Source of the DNA: Victivallales bacterium
GTDB lineage: Bacteria > Verrucomicrobiota > Lentisphaeria > Oligosphaerales > Oligosphaeraceae
Assembly (NCBI GenBank): GCA_017431185.1
Contig: JAFRLP010000062.1
Location: forward strand, 1-16,742
Length of the DNA: 16,742 bases
Direction: 5' to 3'
Both the position numbers and the translations under genes were made by a program. Below the pieces are notes generated by a model. That model made no database searches, was not told where the DNA came from, and was given only the letters and a program-made list of their open reading frames with translations. Positions 1 through 5,981 of this stretch are shown here, piece by piece; within the stretch, counting starts at the first letter, position 1; each line of letters starts with the position of its first letter.

Positions 1-158
1 GTATCACATTCCAGAACAATCCCATTTGCACACGGCTCTACTGTCACTTCGTCGGCAAGCCATGGGAGTGGCCAGAACAGGTTTTCCAGTTCGTGGTAGC
101 CGTCGGGACGTTTTCGAACAACCTTCAAATACAGATTGACTTTTGCGCAGGTCTTCAT
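1..158 (-). CDS. ispE: 4-diphosphocytidyl-2-C-methyl-D-erythritol kinase, N-terminal part
   Basis: This is the first 52 codons of a minus-strand gene that leaves the window at position 1. The translation starts MKTCAKVNLYLKVV and continues KRPDGYHELENLF. That is the N-terminal signature of IspE: the AKxNLxL strand of the GHMP-kinase fold followed by the R/KPDGYHE loop. IspE phosphorylates CDP-methylerythritol in the cytoplasmic non-mevalonate isoprenoid pathway. The only plausible start is the ATG at 158, seven bases after the T-run of the ferredoxin terminator. No clear SD lies upstream (CAAGAAAA only), so its transcription and translation signals are weak or come from read-through. The GHMP ATP-binding motif lies outside the window. 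Identification is from sequence pattern alone. Confidence 0.85.
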   Translation of the reverse strand, partial: MKTCAKVNLYLKVVRKRPDGYHELENLFWPLPWLADEVTVEPCANGIVLECD

Positions 159-164
159 TTTTCT

Positions 165-204
165 TGAAAAAAAGACGCCGGTCCTAGGGGCGGCCGGCGT
201 CTTT
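165..204 (-). terminator. Rho-independent terminator after the ferredoxin gene
   Basis: Perfect 11-bp arms AAAGACGCCGG (171-181) and CCGGCGTCTTT (194-204) flank a 12-base loop. On the minus strand the hairpin is followed by a run of T (165-173 read as A on the plus strand). It lies 21 bases after the ferredoxin stop and directly before the ispE start. Confidence 0.85.
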
Positions 205-225
205 GTCCGAACGAGTGGAACGAAA

Positions 226-399
226 TTATTCCACTTTGATGGCCTGGACGGGGCATTCGCCTTCGCAGGCACCGCAGCTCAGGCAGTCGTCTTCTTTCAC
301 AACAGCCTTGTCGTCTTTGATTTCGATCGCCTGGGCGGGGCAGACACCAGCGCAGCTTCCGCAGCCAACACATGCTTCAACGTTCACTTTTGCAGCCAT
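226..399 (-). CDS. 2[4Fe-4S] ferredoxin (57 aa)
   Basis: This 57-residue protein starts MAAKVNVEACVGCGSC. It has two CxxCxxCxxxCP clusters: Cys10-13-16-20, followed by a Pro, and Cys39-42-45-49. That is the classic clostridial-type bacterial ferredoxin, a small cytoplasmic electron carrier for enzymes of anaerobic metabolism. The length is full for the family. The start at 399 is preceded by a strong SD (AGAGGTGA). It is monocistronic by context: a good promoter lies at 464-491 and a strong terminator at 165-204. The flavin reductase operon upstream on the same strand is a possible redox partner, but that link is only by position. The frame is too short to stand out in a length-filtered ORF search; the overlapping longer frames on both strands are spurious. 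Confidence 0.95.
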   Translation of the reverse strand: MAAKVNVEACVGCGSCAGVCPAQAIEIKDDKAVVKEDDCLSCGACEGECPVQAIKVE

Positions 400-463
400 G
401 ATTCACCTCTTTCGTTCTTGAATGGTTCTCCGACGTCAGGTGAAGACCACCAGCGTCTTTATT

Positions 464-491
464 AATATACTCCCCTCACTCCAACCTGCAA
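464..491 (-). promoter_or_regulatory. Putative sigma70-type promoter of the ferredoxin gene
   Basis: On the minus strand, TTGCAG (486-491), a 16-base spacer and TATATT (464-469) precede the ferredoxin gene by about 65 bases. The same spacer length and -10 recur at four other sites in the window. Confidence 0.6.
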
Positions 492-532
492 ATGTAAATG
501 ATGAAGTTTAGGCTGGACTAATATTTTAGGGG

Positions 533-1438
533 TTATCCGAGAAGGATGTTCACCAGCAGACCCGTCAAAAGGGAGAAGAGAATGACGAAGGCGAGATAGA
601 TGGTGAACGCCTTCATTCCCATCACGATTTTCAACGCCCCCAGATTGGTGATTTTCGTGGCGGGTCCAGTGAGCATGAAAGAAGCGGCGGCGCCGAGGCT
701 CATTCCTTCGGCAAGCCAGTCGCGGAGCAGGGGGATGGTCCCGCCGCCGCAGACATACAGCGGTACGCCGATGGTCGCGGCCAGCAGGAGACCATATCGT
801 TTCTGAGGTCCAAACAGCGTGCCGACAAAATCAGCCGGGACATAGCGCTGGAAGAGCGCGGAAAGCACGACGCCCAGCAGGAACCACGGTCCAGTCGCAC
901 GCAGATTTCTCCCCAGATTGAAGAGGAAGCGCATGGCTGGATTGGCGGCGGTATCGCGGCTCTTGCCTTCCTCAAAGCCCTTGAAGTTGAAGAATGGTTT
1001 GTCGCGGAATGCATAATGGACGGCAAGTCCCGCCACGACACCGCAGAAAAAGCAGGAGAGAATCCGCACAGCCAAGGCGGTTCCTCCCAGTGCCATGCTA
1101 TAGAGTATCAACTGCGGATTGAGGAGGATGGAGGACATCATGAACGCCGCCAGAAAGTCGTCCTTGATGCCTTTTTGCGAAAAGGAAGCGCAGATGGGAA
1201 TGGTTCCATACATGCAGAGCGGCGAGGCAATCCCCAGTGCGCTGGCCGAAATCCAGCCAAGAGGACCGGAGAGGTTTTGCCCAAGTTTTGCACAAAGGCG
1301 GTGGATGCCGCCTTTTGCGAACACGGAGATGGCGGAACCAATGACCATGCCTAGGAGCCAGTACCAGAAAATACGGCGCACCTGGATGTCAAGGTAGTAC
1401 CAGAGGTAGATGGTCTCGCGCTGCAGAATATCCCACAT
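533..1438 (-). CDS. ArsP/YraQ-type (SO_0444-like, DUF318) permease
   Basis: This 301-residue polytopic membrane protein has about eight to nine hydrophobic segments in two halves. Each half carries the family signature: SPLCMYGTIPICASF (residues 72-86) and PLYVCGGGTIPL (226-237). The conserved Cys in each (Cys75, Cys230) and the GxIP turn are typical of PF03773 permeases, which export organoarsenicals or, in the SO_0444 branch, metal ions. The first motif has MY where many relatives have a second Cys. A charged cytoplasmic loop around 146-175 joins the halves. It is the last gene of the five-gene operon, starting 11 bases after the DUF362 stop. No arsenic or metal regulator lies nearby, so the substrate is unknown; it may export a product or toxic compound handled by the operon enzymes. 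Confidence 0.85.
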   Translation of the reverse strand: MWDILQRETIYLWYYLDIQVRRIFWYWLLGMVIGSAISVFAKGGIHRLCAKLGQNLSGPLGWISASALGIASPLCMYGTIPICASFSQKGIKDDFLAAFMMSSILLNPQLILYSMALGGTALAVRILSCFFCGVVAGLAVHYAFRDKPFFNFKGFEEGKSRDTAANPAMRFLFNLGRNLRATGPWFLLGVVLSALFQRYVPADFVGTLFGPQKRYGLLLAATIGVPLYVCGGGTIPLLRDWLAEGMSLGAAASFMLTGPATKITNLGALKIVMGMKAFTIYLAFVILFSLLTGLLVNILLG

Positions 1439-1449
1439 CTTGGAATGGT

Positions 1450-2484
1450 TTACTTCGCGTCTAGGTCGACCAGACGGTAGTTGCGTTGATAGATGCCAAA
1501 AGTCTGGGTGTAATCCAGAATGTGGCGTCCCTGTTGGCGTTCAATGCGCGCCTTCAGACTCTCGGAATCGGGAGCCTGCCAGACCTTGTCAACGCACGCC
1601 TGGTCGAGAGCCAGAGGGTCCAGGGAGGCCAGGATGCCGATGTCATGCATGTCGGGTTCTGCGGGGTTTGCATTGCAGTCGCAATCAACGCTCAGGCGGT
1701 TCATGACATTGATGAATGCGATGTTTTTGCCTTTGTCCATCGCCATGCAGACTGCCACGGCGGCCTCGCCCATTGCCTCCAGGAAGGGAATCTGTTCCCC
1801 GCACCAGGGATCGGTCGTGCTCTTGCCGCCCGAATGGATGATGGCCTTGCCAGACTTCTCAACGCTGGTACCGCTGCCAAAGCCGATCGAAAGGTTCTTC
1901 AGCGCGCCGCCGAAGCCTCCCATCTGGTGCCCCTTGAAGTGCGAGAGAACCAGGTAGGAACCGTAGTTGCTAAAATGGGAGCCAACATAGTCTTCCTTGA
2001 GGCGTTTCCGGTTGACGGGGAGCGGCATGAAGCCTTCTTCATCCAGCAGGTCGAAGGGAGCGATGTCCAGGTATCCGCGTTCCTTGACTGCCTGGTGGTG
2101 CATGGCATTCGACGCACGGCTGCCGCCGTAGGCGGTGTTGCATTCTACGATGGTTCCGTTTACCATCTGCACCAGATCCTTGATGAGCGCAGGACGCAGG
2201 TGGTTGGTTTTCTCGGATTCCCCAGTGCTGATTTTGACGCCCACTTTGCCGTTCGGTTTCCAGCCGAGTGCCTGATAGGCACGGACAAGCCCCGCCGGGC
2301 TGATGTCCTTCGTGAAATAGACGACTGGCGCGGACGGGTCTGTCACCTCTTCGCATTTCCATGCAGGCATCGTGGCCGTCTGTTCCTTCCCGCCTTCCTC
2401 CGTCGCTCTGTTGACGCGACACCCGAGGAATAAGGCGAGCAGCAAAACCATGGTGGGCAGAATGGTCCAAAGAACTTTTTTCAT
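1450..2484 (-). CDS. DUF362-domain lipoprotein
   Basis: This 344-residue protein starts at the ATG at 2484, preceded by the SD GGAAGGTG. A longer frame to 2541 has no SD and would bury the signal peptide. The N-terminus is a lipoprotein-type signal: MKK, a hydrophobic core and FLGC, with Cys22 the likely lipidated residue. The -3 Phe is not ideal. The rest matches DUF362 (PF04015): VGVKISTGE near the start, HFKGHQMGGFGGALKNLSIG in the middle, and DCDC followed by a DIGILASLDPLALDQA stretch near the end. DUF362 proteins have no firmly assigned reaction and are sometimes fused to ferredoxin domains; none is fused here. It lies 63 bases after the CMD-cupin gene and 11 bases before the permease, so it is part of the operon. 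Confidence 0.85.
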   Translation of the reverse strand: MKKVLWTILPTMVLLLALFLGCRVNRATEEGGKEQTATMPAWKCEEVTDPSAPVVYFTKDISPAGLVRAYQALGWKPNGKVGVKISTGESEKTNHLRPALIKDLVQMVNGTIVECNTAYGGSRASNAMHHQAVKERGYLDIAPFDLLDEEGFMPLPVNRKRLKEDYVGSHFSNYGSYLVLSHFKGHQMGGFGGALKNLSIGFGSGTSVEKSGKAIIHSGGKSTTDPWCGEQIPFLEAMGEAAVAVCMAMDKGKNIAFINVMNRLSVDCDCNANPAEPDMHDIGILASLDPLALDQACVDKVWQAPDSESLKARIERQQGRHILDYTQTFGIYQRNYRLVDLDAK

Positions 2485-2547
2485 AAATGCACCTTCCTTT
2501 GATTGATGTTTGGGTTGAATTGCCTTCTGTTTCGTTGACAAATGCTT

Positions 2548-3585
2548 CTATTTCGTGGCTTCCGCGTAGGCTTTTGCGTCGACGGGTTCGCACCACTCAT
2601 TGGACTGTTCCGTGCCAGGTACTTCCAAGGCGATGTGCTGGAACCAGGAATCTGGCGCGGCACCGTGCCAGTGCTTGACTCCCGCAGGAATGTTCACCGT
2701 GTCGCCCTTGACAAGGCGCTTCGCCGGCTTCCCCCATTCCTGGTAGTAGCCGACGCCTGCCGTCACGATGAGAATCTGTCCGCCGCCCGTCTTTGCGTGG
2801 TGGATGTGCCAGTTGTTGCGGCAGCCAGGCTCGAAGGTGACACCGAAAGCGGGAACTTGCTCCAAGGTCAATTTGTGAAGGTAACTGTTCCCGATGAAGT
2901 ATTTTGCGTAGTTCACATTCGGGGCGCCCACGGGAATCGGCGACCAGTCGGCGGGAAGTTGCTCTGGGGTGGCCGGCCGTTGGACGCGTGCGACAATTTC
3001 CTCCGCCTGCGCTTCGGTCACACCGTTGATTTTGCCGATGGCGATATGCGCCAGCATTTGCGGTTTCGTTTCAGGACGTGCTGCCAATGCGGCGATGGTG
3101 GCCAGTTCGCGGGTGCGCCAGTCCAGATTGTCGCGGGCGAAGATGTCTCCGAAGAGATGTGCTTTCAGGTATTCGTCCAGTTGCGGATGGAAGGCAAAGA
3201 GCGGTCCTTTGACGGGGGCACCGCAGAGTTTCGTCTGGTTGGCGGTTCCAAAATCGATGGCCTTCCCGGCAGGCGGCGGATTGGGGGCGCGCCCCACCGC
3301 TGGCTTCTTTTCATCGGCGATTTTCATCAACGTGGTCGCCGCGTTCAACGCGCGTGGAAAGCCGCAGTATGCGTAGAGTTGGCCAATCAGTTCCTTGGCT
3401 TCGTTGAGCGTAAGGCCATTGCGGAAGCCGGTGTCCAGTGCCTTGGCGAGAACGGCCTGTTCGCCGCGGGCCGTGGCGGCGGAGATGTCGACGATGGCGA
3501 GTTCTTTTGCTGTGAGCGTGTTTTCCATGGCAAATGCTCCTTGAAGAGTCCAAAGGATGGTGAAAAGTGCGAGTAGTTTTTTCAT
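2548..3585 (-). CDS. Exported double carboxymuconolactone-decarboxylase-like domain plus cupin protein
   Basis: This 345-residue protein has a signal peptide (MKKLLALFTILWTLQGAFA, cleavage near residue 19). Two CMD/AhpD-type helical segments follow, about 25-92 (with YAYCGFPRALNA) and 120-205 (with DWRTRELATIAALAA). A C-terminal cupin spans about 235-325, with metal-ligand candidates H260, H262 and H263 in WHIHH, Q270, and HWH at 305-307. CMD domains either decarboxylate gamma-carboxymuconolactone or reduce peroxides through a CxxC pair. No CxxC is present here, so an AhpD-like peroxidase is unlikely. Fusions of CMD with cupin are known, but an exported form is less usual. The start overlaps the amidohydrolase stop by four bases (ATGA), which implies translational coupling. 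The substrate is unknown. Confidence 0.85.
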   Translation of the reverse strand: MKKLLALFTILWTLQGAFAMENTLTAKELAIVDISAATARGEQAVLAKALDTGFRNGLTLNEAKELIGQLYAYCGFPRALNAATTLMKIADEKKPAVGRAPNPPPAGKAIDFGTANQTKLCGAPVKGPLFAFHPQLDEYLKAHLFGDIFARDNLDWRTRELATIAALAARPETKPQMLAHIAIGKINGVTEAQAEEIVARVQRPATPEQLPADWSPIPVGAPNVNYAKYFIGNSYLHKLTLEQVPAFGVTFEPGCRNNWHIHHAKTGGGQILIVTAGVGYYQEWGKPAKRLVKGDTVNIPAGVKHWHGAAPDSWFQHIALEVPGTEQSNEWCEPVDAKAYAEATK

Positions 3586-4964
3586 GGTTGTTTCCGGAAG
3601 ATTTGGTTCATGTTCGGGGCGTCTAGGGGATTCATCGGCACAAGGTCAAGCGATTTGACCATATGCAAAGTCCCCTCCTTGTATTTTTTGAAATGCGGCG
3701 TGTTGAGGTGGAACTGATAGGCGGCTTCGTTACGGTAGATTTCAACAATGCGAATCTGGTTCGGCGTCTCTTTGCGTTGCATCGGGAAGATGCAGAGGAC
3801 GCCAGACTCCTTGGCGACGGATTCCGCACCGACCGACGACGCGGCGGCAAGATATGCTTCCAGATATTGGGGAAACACCTCAATTTCCGCGATGCGCGTC
3901 AGCATCTCTCCCGTGGATTGCTTTGCCGGGGAACTGGTTTGCTTGGGTTCGATTCTGAATAAACGGAGGGCATTGTCACATAGAATCTTTTGGGCAATCG
4001 GCTGCAACTGTGGGTCGGCTTCCAATTCGGCACGGAAACGGGACAGATTCGCGGTCAGGGCATTGGCGGGGGCATAGGGGAAGTCCGAGCCGTAAAGGAT
4101 ATGGTCTTCTGTCGTGATGTCAAGAAGCTTACGAACGCTTTCGGCGTTGGCGGAACCTGCCAAATCAAACCAGAACGACTTCATGTTCGCGTCCCAGTCA
4201 ATCTTTTCCGTGAGTCCCTTGGCATGGACGATAGGATGGACCGCCTTCATCCGCGGCAATGCCAATGGTAGAAACGCTCCTGCATGGGGGACCACAAAAC
4301 GGATTTCGGGATAGCGGGCGGGAACGTTTCGTGCAAAAAGCCGTGCCAGCGCACGTGTGGTTTCCGCCGGATATTCGTACATCGCCAATGGCAGGCCCTT
4401 CGCCAATGCAGCGTTAAACGGTTCGGGACGGTGCGGATGGAGGATCACCACCGCTTTCCGCTTGTGCAGAACTTCCATCAGCGGGTCGAGTTCGGGCGCT
4501 CCAAGATAGAGACCGCAGGCATTGGTCGGCAATTTGACCCCTGCCGCACCGAGTTCCCCAAAAGCCCGTTCCGCTTCCGCAATGGCCTCCGGGACGGATG
4601 GCAACGGCAACGTGGCACACCACAGAATGCTCCCTTGCGAAGATGCCGCCAATTTGGCAATTTCCTCATTCATCTCACGACAATTTGACACGCTTTCGGC
4701 CGGGTCGCCGAAATGCGGCTGCGGCGCCGTTGAGGTCAGCACGGAGACCCCGATTCCTGCCTGTGCGGCAAAGGTGCGGAGCGCCGTCGGCGACCATTCC
4801 GGAATGGGATAGAACTCGTCCATCTGCGCATTGTATCTTTTGAGCAGTTCCAGGTAGCCATCCGTGGTGAAATGGCTGTGTACATCCACGACGGGAATCT
4901 CCGCGTTTGCCAGCGCAACTGCCATCATCATGCTTATCATCCGTAGAAATGTGCGTTTTTCCAT
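3582..4964 (-). CDS. Exported ACMSD-type amidohydrolase fused to a C-terminal ABM-like domain
   Basis: This 460-residue protein is read from the ATG at 4964, which has AGGA six bases upstream; the ATG two codons earlier (4970) abuts that SD. A signal peptide covers residues 1-21 (ALANA before EIP). The amidohydrolase-2 domain (about 24-338) keeps the ACMSD metal and catalytic residues: H29 and H31 in DVHSH, H176 in LHPHRP, H227 in VVPHAG and D294 in YGSDFPY. Relatives decarboxylate aminocarboxymuconate semialdehyde, 6-methylsalicylate or dihydroxybenzoates. After a linker, residues 352-446 resemble an antibiotic-biosynthesis monooxygenase/YgiN dimeric alpha-beta barrel. The SD overlaps the stop codon of the flavin reductase gene, giving tight coupling. 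The reaction may be non-oxidative decarboxylation or hydrolysis of an aromatic or lactone substrate; this is inferred. Confidence 0.85.
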   Translation of the reverse strand: MEKRTFLRMISMMMAVALANAEIPVVDVHSHFTTDGYLELLKRYNAQMDEFYPIPEWSPTALRTFAAQAGIGVSVLTSTAPQPHFGDPAESVSNCREMNEEIAKLAASSQGSILWCATLPLPSVPEAIAEAERAFGELGAAGVKLPTNACGLYLGAPELDPLMEVLHKRKAVVILHPHRPEPFNAALAKGLPLAMYEYPAETTRALARLFARNVPARYPEIRFVVPHAGAFLPLALPRMKAVHPIVHAKGLTEKIDWDANMKSFWFDLAGSANAESVRKLLDITTEDHILYGSDFPYAPANALTANLSRFRAELEADPQLQPIAQKILCDNALRLFRIEPKQTSSPAKQSTGEMLTRIAEIEVFPQYLEAYLAAASSVGAESVAKESGVLCIFPMQRKETPNQIRIVEIYRNEAAYQFHLNTPHFKKYKEGTLHMVKSLDLVPMNPLDAPNMNQIFRKQP

Positions 4965-4972
4965 GGGCATTC

Positions 4973-5515
4973 CTATTGGTTCATCTTCCTACAATCTCCA
5001 ACCTTTCCACCCGTCACAAAGTAGGAGTAGGTCTGGAACTCGAAGAGCACAGGCTTGAAGACCTGGTAGTCTATCTTGCCGTTTTCATTCAGAACCTCTT
5101 CGTCCGCATACGTGGCGAGTATCTTGCAGATGAAATGGTCGAACTTTTCCAGTTCGTAATTGCCGTCCACTTCGCATTCGATGGAGACTTTGGCCTCGTC
5201 GATGAGCGGTGTCCCATGTTTGCCCATCGTGTAGGCAAACACCTGGGACTTGTCGGTCTTGTGTCCGCTGACGGTTTCCATCCAGTCCGCCGTCTTCAGC
5301 CAACTCTCATCCACAACGTTCACTGAAAGTTTTTTCGTCTCTCGAATGCCTTTGTTGATGTAGTGGGCCTGTACTAACGATACCATCAGGTGGCTGTGTG
5401 CTACAGTCCCCGTATGCGCAACCAGCGTCCACGTGGGCTTGCCTTCCACCATCGCTCCGACCACAACTACCGGAACTGGATACAGTGCCAGGGAGGCTCC
5501 GATGCTTTTCTTCAT
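4973..5515 (-). CDS. Flavoredoxin-like flavin reductase
   Basis: This 180-residue protein starts MKKSIGASLALYPVPVVVVGA. That matches the flavin reductase-like FMN-binding split-barrel family (flavoredoxin), which normally opens with YPxPVVLVGA. It is followed by GKPTWTLVAHTGTVAHSHLM and later SVNVVDESWLKTADW. Such proteins bind FMN and pass electrons between ferredoxin or other carriers and a partner enzyme. The chosen start has AAAGGAG about ten bases upstream. A frame running on to 5569 would begin inside an operator palindrome and adds a very basic, unrelated tail. It is the first gene of the operon and cytoplasmic, unlike the next two products, which have signal peptides. The ferredoxin at 226-399 could feed it electrons, but this is unproven. 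Confidence 0.85.
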   Translation of the reverse strand: MKKSIGASLALYPVPVVVVGAMVEGKPTWTLVAHTGTVAHSHLMVSLVQAHYINKGIRETKKLSVNVVDESWLKTADWMETVSGHKTDKSQVFAYTMGKHGTPLIDEAKVSIECEVDGNYELEKFDHFICKILATYADEEVLNENGKIDYQVFKPVLFEFQTYSYFVTGGKVGDCRKMNQ

Positions 5516-5562
5516 GCTTCTCTTGCTCCTTTCGTGCCTGAATGGACTATGATTCCTCTGTG

Positions 5563-5611
5563 TTGACATTGCGTCATAGGATTAATCTAACATGAATTGA
5601 CATTATGTCAA
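5563..5611. promoter_or_regulatory. Paired palindromic operator sites
   Basis: Site 1 is TTGACATTATGTCAA (5597-5611), a perfect 7-bp inverted repeat around one base, overlapping the predicted -35. Site 2 is TTGACATTGCGTCAT (5563-5577), the same motif with mismatches, lying at the predicted transcript start. The centres are 34 bases apart, about three helical turns. A dimeric repressor (MarR-, TetR- or HxlR-type) would fit, but no regulator gene adjoins. Confidence 0.6.
5584..5611 (-). promoter_or_regulatory. Putative promoter of the five-gene operon
   Basis: On the minus strand, TTGACA (5606-5611), a 16-base spacer and TAGATT (5584-5589). The -35 is one arm of an operator palindrome. The expected transcript start is near 5577, about 60 bases before the flavin reductase start codon. 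Confidence 0.55.
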
Positions 5612-5639
5612 GTCGGTTTCGAAAATCTTTCTCAGTTTT

Positions 5640-5981
5640 TTAGGAGGTGGTCCCGTCGGATTCTTGATTTTTCCACAAAATACACAAAAGAGATAATTGC
5701 AAAACTCTTTTGAAGTCCACAGAACACACAGAATACACAGACTTGTTTGTCCCCGCTACGCGCGGCCAACCACTTGATATAAAACATAATACAAAGTGCA
5801 AGCCGCCGCGAAGCGGCGGATTGCATTCTGTGTGTTCTGTGTGTTTTGTGGACTCAAAAATGAGTTTTGCAACTACCTCAAAAACACAAAATACATAAGG
5901 GGGCACCTGTCTCTTCTGAATACATTACTACTTGAGTATTTTGTGTTTTGTGTGGGAAAAAGGATACCGGAATAGGAGAAC
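5640..5981. repeat. Intergenic nested inverted repeat rich in CACAGAA/CACAAAA
   Basis: No gene is seen between the operon promoter and the mannosidase stop. Two arms of about 42 bases, 5699-5740 and 5828-5870, are inverted copies at roughly 90% identity (GCAAAACTC, then GTCCACA and repeated ACACACAGAA). Between them lies a perfect 7-bp hairpin CCGCCGC-GAA-GCGGCGG (5803-5819). An outer, weaker pair (CCACAAAATACACAAAA at 5673-5689 and its partial inverse at 5937-5955) nests around it. Open frames across it are low-complexity and spurious. Similar CACAGA-rich intergenic repeats are known from Planctomycetes/PVC genomes. It also sits downstream of the mannosidase gene and may act in transcript end formation. 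Confidence 0.7.

Noticed and set aside
533..1438. Arsenic resistance operon
   Set aside because: The permease resembles ArsP, but no arsR, arsC, arsM or related gene is present; the neighbours are redox and decarboxylase-type enzymes.
1486..2433. Long plus-strand open frame (315 codons) opposite the DUF362 gene
   Set aside because: It has no family features and no SD, and it mirrors a minus-strand gene with clear domain motifs and SD. It is a high-GC shadow frame.
2542..3576. Plus-strand open frame (344 codons) opposite the CMD-cupin gene
   Set aside because: Antisense shadow: its composition is atypical and it covers exactly the real gene with signal peptide and cupin motifs.
5699..5870. 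CRISPR array
   Set aside because: The CACAGAA units are short, irregular and inverted relative to each other; there are no uniform spacers and no cas genes.
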